NCBI RefSeq assembly: GCF_000272045.2
Contig: NZ_AJYZ02000041.1
Span: 450,309 to 514,308 of the forward strand
Length of the DNA stretch: 64,000 bases
Direction of reading: 5' to 3'
DNA from: Vibrio crassostreae 9ZC13
GTDB lineage: Bacteria > Pseudomonadota > Gammaproteobacteria > Enterobacterales > Vibrionaceae
Part shown: positions 43,986-52,510 of the stretch, in pieces
Position numbering within the stretch: position 1 is the stretch's first letter
Layout of the letters: each line of letters begins with the position of its first letter
Notes under the pieces: generated by a model
The model's input: only the letters and a program-made list of their open reading frames with translations
Database searches by the model: none
What the model was told of the DNA's origin: nothing
Translations under genes and position numbers: made by a program

Positions 43986-45185
43986 ATGGCTTCCCTACTT
44001 GGAATTATCACTATTTTAGTTGCCGCTTGGTTACTATCTACGGACAGAAAAAATATTCCACTAAGAACAGTCTCTTTGGCTTTCTTATTACAAATCTCAT
44101 TCGCGCTATTGGTTCTGTATGTACCAATGGGTAAAGAAGCGTTGAATGCAGCCACGGGTGCGGTATCTAGCTTGATCAACTACGGTCAAGAGGGGATTAA
44201 CTTCCTATTTGGTGGCCTAACTAATAACGGATTTGTTTTCGCGATTAATGTTCTTGGCATCATTATCTTTTTCTCTGCACTGATTTCAGGCTTGTACCAC
44301 ATCGGCTTTATGCCAAAGGTGATCAACCTTATTGGTGGTGCGCTACAGAAGTTCTTGGGCACAGGTCGTGCGGAATCATTGTCTGCGACTGCCAATATCT
44401 TTGTCGGCATGATTGAAGCGCCATTGGTGGTTAAGCCTTACTTAAAACACATGACAGATTCACAACTGTTTGCTGTGATGGTGTGTGGTTTGGCGTCTGT
44501 AGCTGGTGGTACGCTAGTGGGTTACGCATCGCTTGGCGTTGACCTAAACTTCCTGATCGCTGCGGCATTCATGTCTGCACCAGCCGGCCTATTGATGGCT
44601 AAAATCTTAGTACCTGGCAGCCCAAATGACGCTCAAGAAAATATTGAGTCTGATGTAGAAATTCCACGAGCAACAAACGTAGTTGAGGCGATGGCAGATG
44701 GGGCTATGTCTGGACTTCGTATTGCCGTTGCGGTGGGTGCAACACTTCTTGCCTTTATCAGTGTGATTGCAATGCTGAATGGCTTGCTAGGTATCGTTGG
44801 CGGCTGGTTTGGCGTAAACCTAAGCTTCGAACTTATCCTAGGTTATGTGTTTGCACCCGTTGCATGGCTGATCGGTGTACCGTGGTCTGAGGCTGTGGTT
44901 GCGGGCTCATTGATCGGTAACAAGATTGTCGTGAACGAGTTCGTGGCTTTCATCCAACTAATGGATGCTAAAGAGGCACTAAGTGAGCACTCGCAAGCGA
45001 TCGTAACTTTCGCTCTATGTGGCTTTGCTAACATCTCTACCATGGCGATTCTTATCGGTGGTTTGGGCAGCTTAGTTCCAGAGCGTCGTTCTTTCATCTC
45101 ACAATATGGCTTCAAAGCAATTTGTGCAGGTGTGTTTGCTAACCTAATGAGTGCTGCTATTGCTGGTGTTGTACTTTCTCTATAG
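43986..45185 (+). CDS. NupC-family nucleoside transporter
   Basis: Predicted cation-coupled nucleoside importer of the CNT (NupC) family. The 399-residue protein has about 10 membrane segments and the family motifs GFVFAINVLGIIIFFSALISGLYH (in parts), AESLSATANIFVGMIEAPL and NKIVVNEFVAF. I chose ATG at 43986 (MASLLGI) with AGG 9 nt upstream; a TTG at 43977 is in frame. It lies 205 bp after the LysR gene; the AT-rich spacer has no recognisable CytR/CRP site. Confidence 0.9.
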   Translation: MASLLGIITILVAAWLLSTDRKNIPLRTVSLAFLLQISFALLVLYVPMGKEALNAATGAVSSLINYGQEGINFLFGGLTNNGFVFAINVLGIIIFFSALISGLYHIGFMPKVINLIGGALQKFLGTGRAESLSATANIFVGMIEAPLVVKPYLKHMTDSQLFAVMVCGLASVAGGTLVGYASLGVDLNFLIAAAFMSAPAGLLMAKILVPGSPNDAQENIESDVEIPRATNVVEAMADGAMSGLRIAVAVGATLLAFISVIAMLNGLLGIVGGWFGVNLSFELILGYVFAPVAWLIGVPWSEAVVAGSLIGNKIVVNEFVAFIQLMDAKEALSEHSQAIVTFALCGFANISTMAILIGGLGSLVPERRSFISQYGFKAICAGVFANLMSAAIAGVVLSL

Positions 45186-45259
45186 TTAACTGATCATGAC
45201 TTTACTCCCCCTATAGTAAAGTGACTGATTAATCACAATAATATTCGGTTAGCGTGAAA

Positions 45260-45294
45260 AAGAGAGCCTATAGTGTAAGAACGTAGGCTTTCTT
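45260..45294 (+). terminator. Nucleoside transporter terminator
   Basis: GAGAGCCTA (45262-45270) pairs with TAGGCTTTC (45284-45292), using one G-U pair, followed by TT. Confidence 0.75.
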
Positions 45295-45349
45295 ATTTCA
45301 TTGAATAGTTTGTACCACAGGGTGTGGTGCAAACCTTTTAGGGGCACAA

Positions 45350-47164
45350 ATGGATTTGTCGATTACTTCTTCTTTGGCGTTAATTGGACTCTTGTCTTTA
45401 GCTTGTCAGCAGCTCGGCTGGCGTTTACGTCTTCCCGCCATTCTCCCTCTCCTTATCGTTGGCCTATTGTTAGGTCCCGGCCTGAATATTCTAAATCCCG
45501 ATGCCATTTTCGGTGATGTGCTGTTTCCTATGATCTCCTTAGGGGTTGCCATCATCTTGTTTGAAGGAGCATTGACCCTAAATTTCAAAGAAATCAGAGG
45601 CCATGGCCGGATGGTGACTCACCTCGTGAGTTTCGGCATGTTGATTACATGGGCGTGTATCGTGGTGGGGGCATACTACTTTGTGGACTTCAGTTGGCCG
45701 TTAGCCGCACTGTTTGGTGCATTAGTTGTGGTAACTGGCCCTACGGTAATCGTGCCCATGCTTCGCAGTATTCAGCCTAAATCTTCGTTAGGCAGTATCT
45801 TGCGATGGGAAGGGATAGTGATTGACCCGATTGGCGCTCTGTTTGCCGTTCTCGTTTACGAATACATTGTCTCTTCAGCCGATCCTACAAGCCATGTTCT
45901 GTCAGCTCTGGGCCTGACGTTAGTCATAGGTTTAGGCTTAGGGATCATCGGTGGCCATTTGATTGCCAAGATGCTGCAAGGGCATTGGGTACCGCACTAT
46001 TTACGTAATGTGGCTGTGCTGACGCTAATGTTGGCGGCGTTCTCGTTTTCTAATGATCTGAGTGAAGAATCGGGTTTATTAACCGTGACCATCATGGGGA
46101 TCTGGCTTGCCAACGTGAAGGGCTTGGACATCGAAGACATCATCGAATTCAAAGAAACCCTGACCGTGTTACTTATTTCTGCGTTGTTTATTCTGTTAGC
46201 CAGTCGACTCGATTCGGGGGCTTTCCTTTCGATAGGTTGGGGCGGTATTGGGTTGCTAGCGGTGGTTATGTTGGTGGCTCGCCCGTTAAGCGTGTGGATC
46301 AGCGGGATCGGTACGGATCTTAATTCGGCGGATAAATGGTTTTTGAGTTGGATGGCACCTCGCGGGATCGTAGCAGCCGCGGTTTCTTCTCTGTTTGCGA
46401 TAAAACTGCAAGAGAAGCAATTGATTGAAGGCGCAGATCTGCTCGTGCCCATGGTGTTCTTAGTCATTATTGGTACGGTTGTGATTCAGAGCTTAACCGC
46501 GAGCTGGTGGGCGAGAAGGCTAGGGGTCACTCAAGAGAAAGCGCAAGGGGTTATCTTCTTTGGCGCCACTCACTTTGCAAGACAATTTGCCAAGGTGCTA
46601 GCCACACACAACATCAACAGTGTGCTTGCTGATACTAACTGGGAAAGCATTCGCTTAGCTCGTATGGATAACTTGAATGTTTACTTTGGTAACCCAGCTT
46701 CAAGCCACGCGGAAAACAATTTGGAACTCGATGGGATAGGGCGTGCGATGATCGTCTCGCCTTATCGTCAAACCAACCCGTTAGTCAGCATGCATTACCA
46801 AGACGAGTTTGGTGCCAATAAGGTGTTTGAGCTTGAATCGTCAGAGACTAAGCATGAAAGACATCAAGTGAGCCGCAATGGCAATCGAAGTCTGTTCTCG
46901 GAAGGGATTACCTATTCTAAGCTTAACTCACTGATGGCTCAGGGTAGCCAAATTAAAAGTACAGGTTTGACCGAGGCATTTGATTTAAAAGAGTTTAACG
47001 CTTTGTATCCTAAAGCCATTCCTCTTGGGGTGATTAATGGCGGTGATTTCCGTTTAATTACACAAGGATCTGAGTTGGAAAAACTCATATCAACGGAGTG
47101 TGAGCTTATTAGTTTATTACCGCCTTCTGAACAGACGGAAAAAGTCGAGACTCCAGATAAGTAG
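45350..47164 (+). CDS. CPA1-type cation/proton antiporter with C-terminal Rossmann-like domain
   Basis: Predicted inner-membrane monovalent cation:H+ antiporter of 604 residues. About 12 membrane helices fill residues 1-385, with conserved GPTVIVPMLRSI and EGIVIDPIGA motifs, the latter holding the probable ion-binding Asp. From about residue 400, VIFFGATHFARQFAKVL resembles the start of a TrkA-N/RCK nucleotide-binding fold that could gate transport. Cation specificity (Na+ or K+) cannot be told from the sequence. It is convergent with folD. Confidence 0.85.
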   Translation: MDLSITSSLALIGLLSLACQQLGWRLRLPAILPLLIVGLLLGPGLNILNPDAIFGDVLFPMISLGVAIILFEGALTLNFKEIRGHGRMVTHLVSFGMLITWACIVVGAYYFVDFSWPLAALFGALVVVTGPTVIVPMLRSIQPKSSLGSILRWEGIVIDPIGALFAVLVYEYIVSSADPTSHVLSALGLTLVIGLGLGIIGGHLIAKMLQGHWVPHYLRNVAVLTLMLAAFSFSNDLSEESGLLTVTIMGIWLANVKGLDIEDIIEFKETLTVLLISALFILLASRLDSGAFLSIGWGGIGLLAVVMLVARPLSVWISGIGTDLNSADKWFLSWMAPRGIVAAAVSSLFAIKLQEKQLIEGADLLVPMVFLVIIGTVVIQSLTASWWARRLGVTQEKAQGVIFFGATHFARQFAKVLATHNINSVLADTNWESIRLARMDNLNVYFGNPASSHAENNLELDGIGRAMIVSPYRQTNPLVSMHYQDEFGANKVFELESSETKHERHQVSRNGNRSLFSEGITYSKLNSLMAQGSQIKSTGLTEAFDLKEFNALYPKAIPLGVINGGDFRLITQGSELEKLISTECELISLLPPSEQTEKVETPDK

Positions 47165-47231
47165 CAACGAGCACTTCATCAAAAGCGAGTCACCCCGTTG
47201 TAAAAACGAATAGCTAAGTACCAAAGCATCA

Positions 47232-47266
47232 AAAAAGCCGCAACGTTCATCACGTTGCGGCTTTCT
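47232..47266. terminator. Bidirectional terminator between the antiporter and folD
   Basis: AAAGCCGCAACG pairs with CGTTGCGGCTTT, with A-rich and T-rich flanks usable from both strands. Confidence 0.88.
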
Positions 47267-47290
47267 AATTTTATTTATATGCGCTGCGGA

Positions 47291-48148
47291 CTACTTCGAG
47301 TGAAATTGCTCGCAAGCGATCATGGTGTTCTCGATTAGGCTCGCAACCGTCATTGGGCCAACACCACCCGGCACAGGTGTGATGAAGCTTGCGCTTTCTT
47401 TCGCTACGTCGTATTCAACGTCGCCCACTAGTTTGCCAGATTCTAAACGGTTGATACCCACATCGACCACAACAGCGCCTTTCTTAATCCAAGCGCCAGG
47501 AATGAAGTTAGGTTTACCAACGGCAACTACAACAACGTCTGCTTGACGCACGTGACCTTCAAGGTCTTTGGTGAAGCGGTGACATGTTGTCGTCGTACAA
47601 CCTGCTAGAAGAAGCTCTAGCGTCATTGGGCGACCTACGATGTTTGATGCGCCAACCACAACCGCGTGCTTACCACGTAAGTCGATGTTGTAACGGTCAA
47701 GCAGCGTGATGATGCCTTTTGGCGTGCAAGAGCGAAGCTTAGGCATGCGCTGAGCCAAACGGCCGACATTGTAGGGGTGGAAGCCATCAACGTCTTTTTC
47801 TGGCGTGATACGCTCAAGAACGTGAGTGCTATCAATGCCTGCTGGTAGAGGCAGTTGAACAAGAATACCGTCGATCTCTGGATCGTCGTTCAGTTGGTCT
47901 ACCAATGTTAACAATTCGTCTTCTGTCGCAGTGGCTGGCAAGTCGTAAGATTTAGATACGAAGCCAACTTCTTCACACGCTTTACGCTTACTTCCAACGT
48001 AAACCTGAGAAGCAGGGTCTTCACCCACTAAAACAACCGCTAGGCCCGGAGCGCGTAATCCAGCTTCAGTACGAGCTTTTACACGTGCAGCAACTTCGGA
48101 GCGAACCGTTTGAGAAATTAGCTTTCCATCAATATTTTGAGCAGTCAT
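47291..48148 (-). CDS. folD: Methylenetetrahydrofolate dehydrogenase/cyclohydrolase
   Basis: Bifunctional enzyme of one-carbon metabolism that interconverts methylene-, methenyl- and formyl-tetrahydrofolate. The 285-residue protein has the catalytic Lys region VYVGSKRKACEEVGF, the signature ILVQLPLP, the PEKDVDGFHPYNVG motif, the NADP-binding GASNIVGRP and the final PVPGGVGPMTVA. It complements purU at 30 kb functionally. It lies convergent to the antiporter and upstream of the tRNA on the opposite strand. Confidence 0.97.
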   Translation of the reverse strand: MTAQNIDGKLISQTVRSEVAARVKARTEAGLRAPGLAVVLVGEDPASQVYVGSKRKACEEVGFVSKSYDLPATATEDELLTLVDQLNDDPEIDGILVQLPLPAGIDSTHVLERITPEKDVDGFHPYNVGRLAQRMPKLRSCTPKGIITLLDRYNIDLRGKHAVVVGASNIVGRPMTLELLLAGCTTTTCHRFTKDLEGHVRQADVVVVAVGKPNFIPGAWIKKGAVVVDVGINRLESGKLVGDVEYDVAKESASFITPVPGGVGPMTVASLIENTMIACEQFHSK

Positions 48149-48318
48149 GAATTTCCTTAGTATTGATATTCAAGTTAGTGGCTGATGTTTTTGGCGCATT
48201 ATTCCAGAAAATCTTTTTGATTACCATCAAGCAAACGTTTGCTTTGCTCTATTTTCCAACACTTATATGTTTGTTGGCCTTTTTTTACCCACTTAGATCA
48301 GAATGTTACATAAAGCCG

Positions 48319-48346
48319 TTGCTTTACTGATTCGAATTCGTATAAT
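48319..48346 (+). promoter_or_regulatory. tRNA-Arg promoter
   Basis: TTGCTT (48319-48324) and TATAAT (48341-48346) with 16-bp spacing lie just upstream of the tRNA gene. Confidence 0.75.
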
Positions 48347-48359
48347 TCGTTCCTGTAGC

Positions 48360-48436
48360 GCGCCCTTAGCTCAGCTGGATAGAGCACCTCCCTTCTAAGG
48401 AGGTGGTCGAAGGTTCGAATCCTTCAGGGCGTGCCA
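48360..48436 (+). tRNA. tRNA-Arg (anticodon UCU)
   Basis: A 77-nt cloverleaf with a 7-bp acceptor stem (GCGCCCT with AGGGCGT, one G-U pair), D-loop AGCTCAGCTGGATAGAGC, anticodon arm CCTCC-CTTCTAA-GGAGG giving anticodon UCU, T-arm GGTTCGAATCC and encoded CCA end. It reads AGA and AGG codons and corresponds to argU of E. coli. It is a single gene followed by its own terminator. Confidence 0.97.
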
Positions 48437-48446
48437 TTATTTAAAG

Positions 48447-48480
48447 AAACCCGATAACTCTCCGAGTTGTCGGGTTTTTT
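48447..48480 (+). terminator. tRNA-Arg terminator
   Basis: AAACCCGATAACTC pairs with GAGTTGTCGGGTTT, using one G-U pair, around TCC, followed by T4 or more. Confidence 0.92.
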
Positions 48481-48705
48481 GCATTTTACACATCATAAAA
48501 CACTTCTTTTCAAGCGCGACTCATTTTCTTCTGTTATTCGTTTCATTCGGCTTATGTAATAGAAAGTTAAAATTGTTCGTTTTTTGGGGTTTACATCATT
48601 TGGTAATAAAGCCACTATGAATTCACGAAGAATAGACAAGTAAAGCTATTAGCCAGTCGGTTTAGGAATCAAACCTTCTGCTCAATAGCTGATTTAGAGG
48701 AAGTA

Positions 48706-49791
48706 ATGGCAGGAAACAGTATCGGACAACATTTCCGCGTGACCACGTTCGGAGAAAGTCACGGTATCGCACTAGGATGTATCGTAGATGGGTGCCCACC
48801 AGGATTAGAAATTACCGAAGCAGACCTTCAAAGAGATTTGGATCGTCGTCGCCCTGGTACTTCTCGCTATACAACGGCTCGTCGTGAAGCGGATGAAGTG
48901 AAAATCTTATCAGGTGTATTTGAAGGCCAAACTACGGGTACTTCTATTGGTCTATTGATTGAAAATACAGACCAACGCTCTAAAGACTATTCCGAAATTA
49001 AAGACAAGTTCCGCCCTGGCCACGCTGACTATACGTACCATCAAAAGTACGGTGTGCGTGATTACCGAGGTGGTGGTCGTTCTTCAGCTCGTGAAACTGC
49101 AATGCGTGTTGCTGCAGGTGCAATTGCGAAGAAATACCTAAAACAAGAATTTGGTGTTGAAATCCAAGCTTACCTTTCTCAAATGGGTGATATCTCAATT
49201 GATAAAGTGGATTGGAACGAGATTGAAAACAACGCTTTCTTCTGTCCAGATGCCGACAAAGTACCAGAATTTGATCAACTGATTCGTGACTTGCTAAAAG
49301 AAGGCAACTCGATCGGTGCGAAGATTCAAGTGGTTGCGACTAAAGTGCCAGTAGGCCTTGGTGAGCCAATCTTTGATCGTCTAGATGCTGACATCGCGCA
49401 CGCTCTAATGAGCATTAACGCTGTGAAAGGTGTTGAGATTGGTGATGGCTTTGATGTGGTTAATCAACGCGGTAGTGAACACCGTGACCCATTAACTCCA
49501 GAAGGTTTCAGCAGTAATCATGCTGGCGGTATCTTAGGTGGTATCTCTACTGGTCAAGATATTGTGGCAAGCATTGCGCTTAAACCAACATCAAGCATCA
49601 CTGTACCTGGTGACACAATCACGAAAGATGGTGAAGCAACGCAGTTAATCACGAAAGGTCGTCACGATCCATGTGTTGGCATCCGTGCGGTACCTATTGC
49701 AGAAGCAATGCTGGCTATCGTGCTGCTTGACCACTTGCTACGTCATCGTGGTCAAAACTTTGGTGTGACAACTGAAACACCACAAATCTAA
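48706..49791 (+). CDS. aroC: Chorismate synthase
   Basis: Converts EPSP to chorismate with reduced FMN, the last common step of aromatic amino acid synthesis. The 361-residue protein begins MAGNSIGQHFRVTTFGESHG and has the signatures GVRDYRGGGRSSARETAMRVA (in parts) and RGSEHRDPLTPEGFSSNHAGG (in parts) plus RHDPCVGIRAVPIAEAM. AGGAAG precedes the ATG. Terminator follows. Confidence 0.98.
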   Translation: MAGNSIGQHFRVTTFGESHGIALGCIVDGCPPGLEITEADLQRDLDRRRPGTSRYTTARREADEVKILSGVFEGQTTGTSIGLLIENTDQRSKDYSEIKDKFRPGHADYTYHQKYGVRDYRGGGRSSARETAMRVAAGAIAKKYLKQEFGVEIQAYLSQMGDISIDKVDWNEIENNAFFCPDADKVPEFDQLIRDLLKEGNSIGAKIQVVATKVPVGLGEPIFDRLDADIAHALMSINAVKGVEIGDGFDVVNQRGSEHRDPLTPEGFSSNHAGGILGGISTGQDIVASIALKPTSSITVPGDTITKDGEATQLITKGRHDPCVGIRAVPIAEAMLAIVLLDHLLRHRGQNFGVTTETPQI

Positions 49792-49830
49792 TTCTGCTTC
49801 TTTTTATTTAGAATAGAATTGGTAGAAACA

Positions 49831-49865
49831 AAAAAGGGTTGCTTCGTAATGAAGTAACCCTTTTT
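49831..49865 (+). terminator. aroC terminator
   Basis: AAAAAGGGTTGCTTC pairs with GAAGTAACCCTTTTT, using one G-U pair, around GTAAT, with T5 at the end. Confidence 0.9.
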
Positions 49866-49941
49866 CACATTAGCAGGATTATTCGTCCGGTTAGCGACTA
49901 TCGTCATTAAAGACAGCTAGCAGCTTAAGGCTCTTAATCCA

Positions 49942-50565
49942 TTAATGCACTGAACTTTCAGGATCAAGCTGGAACGAAGGCAAACTCCATTTGAATCTTA
50001 CAGCCGCCATGCGCAGCAAGTAACCAACTACAAGCGTCACAATTGTCGCCGTGACGTCGTTGATGCCAAGCTCAAGCAAACCTAGGTACAAACCTGAAGC
50101 GACAAGTGCGACAGAGGCATACAGCTCTTCATGTAACACCAATGGTGTTTGACGACAGATAAGGTCACGTAACAAACCACCAAAGACACCTGTCACTAAT
50201 GCCGATACCATGCAAATCATCGGGTGCAGACCCATGGTCATCGCTACTTTGGTACCAATGATACTGAATACGATTAGGCCTAAGGCATCCAAGCGAATAA
50301 ACAAACCTTTTAGCTTGATAACCCATTTCGCCAACCCGGTTGTAATAACACCTGCTATACAGGTGATGGCCAGATACTGAGGGTTTTCAACCCAACCTAA
50401 AGGGTAATGGCCAAGTAAGATATCGCGTACTGTACCGCCGCCAATTGCCGTTGCGCTCGCAACCAACATTACACCAAACCAATCCATTTTTTGTTTGCCT
50501 GCACTGAGAGCGCCGGTCATGGCTTCTGCCGTGATGCCAATGATATACAAAACACTTAGTAGCAT
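49942..50565 (-). CDS. TRIC-type (UPF0126) cation channel family protein
   Basis: Predicted inner-membrane protein of 207 residues with about seven helices. It has two TRIC/UPF0126 repeats, the first with GGGTVRDILLG and the second with GVFGGLLRDLICRQTP. Bacterial TRIC-like proteins form potassium- or glycine-related channels; the substrate here is not known. It is convergent with aroC. The upstream 298-bp spacer separates it from epmC. Confidence 0.9.
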   Translation of the reverse strand: MLLSVLYIIGITAEAMTGALSAGKQKMDWFGVMLVASATAIGGGTVRDILLGHYPLGWVENPQYLAITCIAGVITTGLAKWVIKLKGLFIRLDALGLIVFSIIGTKVAMTMGLHPMICMVSALVTGVFGGLLRDLICRQTPLVLHEELYASVALVASGLYLGLLELGINDVTATIVTLVVGYLLRMAAVRFKWSLPSFQLDPESSVH

Positions 50566-50863
50566 TGCTGTAGCTCTATAATTTAGGTCTATAAACTCGA
50601 GTCTTATAGGCCTTAGGGATATAAAATGAAGCGCGAGTGTAGTAGTAAAAATGCTTGTTGACGAATGAATATTTGTACCGTGAATGGGCGTTTCAGATTA
50701 GCTAAACTAATCATTCACCTTAAAGTGGTGTAATCTGGGAATGGCAATCGATTGTCACTGCAAAGTATAATGGCGAACCCGATGTCATTACGCTTGATAG
50801 GGCTTTACCGAGCGCTTAAAAAAAAGCAAAATGCCCCAGTTATTTTTACTTAAATTTGATTTT
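50566..50863. other. Spacer between the TRIC-type gene and epmC
   Basis: No gene, repeat or terminator was found in this 298-bp divergent spacer. Promoters for both directions should lie here, but none is convincing by eye. Confidence 0.4.
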
Positions 50864-51394
50864 ATGACACACCAATACTCAGACATTATCGATATCTTCA
50901 ATCAGACCTTTTTTGAAAGCTTTAATACCAAACTAGAGCTAGGGGCTGATGAGCCGATCTATTTGCCTGCTGATGATACTATCCCACACCATCGAATCGT
51001 GTTCGCACGTGGCTTTTACGCCTCTGCACTCCATGAGATCGCACACTGGTGCGTTGCTGGGCCTGAGCGTCGTTTATTGGAAGATTTTGGCTATTGGTAT
51101 GAACCTGACGGTCGAACGGAATCGGTTCAAGCTGAGTTTGAAAAAGTAGAAATTCGCCCACAAGCGTATGAATGGATCATTGCGATGAGCGCAGGCTTTC
51201 CTTTTAATGTCAGCTGTGACAATCTACACGGCGATTTTGAGCCAGATCGTTTGGCCTTTATGAATAAAGTACATAGCGAAGTTATGGGTATCTTTGAAGT
51301 AGGCTTTCCGCCTCGCGTGAAAATGCTCTCTGAAGCATTACGCAGCTTCTACGATGTAGAACCTTTATGTGCTAGCCAATTTATTGTGAAATAA
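50864..51394 (+). CDS. epmC: Elongation factor P hydroxylase EpmC
   Basis: Completes the (R)-beta-lysyl modification of elongation factor P by hydroxylation of the target lysine in enterobacteria. The 176-residue protein has a metal-binding HEIAHW motif (His57, Glu58, His61), GFYASA, WYEPDGR and SCDNLHGDFEPDR. I chose ATG 50864 (MTHQYSDI) by alignment with E. coli YfcM; an ATG at 50831 adds eleven residues. Neither has a strong ribosome-binding site. It is followed by yfcL. Confidence 0.92.
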   Translation: MTHQYSDIIDIFNQTFFESFNTKLELGADEPIYLPADDTIPHHRIVFARGFYASALHEIAHWCVAGPERRLLEDFGYWYEPDGRTESVQAEFEKVEIRPQAYEWIIAMSAGFPFNVSCDNLHGDFEPDRLAFMNKVHSEVMGIFEVGFPPRVKMLSEALRSFYDVEPLCASQFIVK

Positions 51395-51403
51395 GAGAAT
51401 ATT

Positions 51404-51667
51404 ATGATTATCGAATTTGAAGAAAAACTACTTGAAGTAATTGATGCTCGCATTGAAAACGCATCAGACGATGAACTGTTTGCTGGTGGTTACTTACGTG
51501 GTCATATTTCTCTTTCAGTGGCTTCATGTGAAGAAGAAGGCATTGAAGATGTGGCTGAAGTAAAAGCTCGTATTGAACAGAGCCTAGACGACGCTCGCTC
51601 TGAACTAACACCAGCAGACCGCACTATCGTTAATGACCTTTGGGTTGAGCTACAAAACCAAGCTTAA
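51404..51667 (+). CDS. yfcL: YfcL family protein
   Basis: Small acidic, helical protein of 87 residues beginning MIIEFEEKLLEVIDARIENA and including DDELFAGGYLRGH, typical of the uncharacterised YfcL family. It starts 9 bp after epmC, so the two are likely cotranscribed. In E. coli yfcL lies near mnmC and aroC, as it does here. Confidence 0.88.
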   Translation: MIIEFEEKLLEVIDARIENASDDELFAGGYLRGHISLSVASCEEEGIEDVAEVKARIEQSLDDARSELTPADRTIVNDLWVELQNQA

Positions 51668-51843
51668 TCTCGATGTATTAATACTATCCGCTCAGTCCCT
51701 TCCTTTCCCATTTTGCTGAGCGAACTGGTTTATTTGAGACTCGTTCGAAATTTTTGAATGAGTCCGTTCATTTCTTGTGATGGTTACATTTTCTTACTAC
51801 GTTATTCTAATCCCACTTAACGGAATTACAGAAAGGTCACATC

Positions 51844-52365
51844 ATGAAAGTTATCGCATTTGGCGCAAGCACAAGTTCTACCTCAATCAACAAAACACTA
51901 GCAACTTACGCAGCAAACTTGATTGAAGGTGCTGAAGTAAAAGTCCTAGACATCAACGATTACAATGTTCCTATGTTCAGTGAAGACACTGAAAAAGAGA
52001 TTGGCCAAGCGGAAGGTGCTCAAGCATTCCTACGCGACCTAGCTGAAGCTGATGCGTTTGTTATCTCGTTCGCAGAACACAATGGTCACTACCCAGCAGC
52101 GTATAAAAACCTATTTGACTGGGCGACACGTATTGAGCGTTCAGTGTTTGGCGAGAAGCCGGCGGTTTACCTAGCGACTTCACCGGGCCCTGGTGGCGCA
52201 CAAACGGTACTTGGTGCAGCGACAGGTTCTGCACCTTACTTCGGTGGCAACGTGCAAGCGTCAGTTTCAGTACCAAGCTTCTACGATAACTTTGATTTTG
52301 AATCTGGTTCTATCAGCAACGAAGAGATCGTTCTACAGATTAAAGACGCGGTTGCTAAGCTGTAA
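51844..52365 (+). CDS. NADPH-dependent FMN reductase family protein
   Basis: Predicted flavodoxin-like oxidoreductase of 173 residues. The N-terminal GASTSSTSINKTLA is the flavin phosphate-binding loop, and SFAEHNGHYPAAYKNLFDW is the family FMN contact region. It is probably cytoplasmic and may reduce flavins or quinones; substrate is not known. An AAAGG ribosome-binding site precedes the ATG. It stands alone before a bidirectional terminator. Confidence 0.9.
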   Translation: MKVIAFGASTSSTSINKTLATYAANLIEGAEVKVLDINDYNVPMFSEDTEKEIGQAEGAQAFLRDLAEADAFVISFAEHNGHYPAAYKNLFDWATRIERSVFGEKPAVYLATSPGPGGAQTVLGAATGSAPYFGGNVQASVSVPSFYDNFDFESGSISNEEIVLQIKDAVAKL

Positions 52366-52410
52366 ATACAGCTTCGTTTAGAACATCAGTTTAGAGCAAC
52401 ACGAATAACA

Positions 52411-52445
52411 AAAAGCCCGAGCGACACAATGAACTCGGGCTTTTT
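52411..52445. terminator. Bidirectional terminator between the FMN reductase and mnmC
   Basis: AAAAGCCCGAG pairs with CTCGGGCTTTT, with A- and T-rich flanks. Confidence 0.9.
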
Positions 52446-52510
52446 AGCTTTTAACTTATTAGTTTCAGATATTCAGAAATTTCAGATGTTCAAAATAGCT
52501 GAACTAGAAA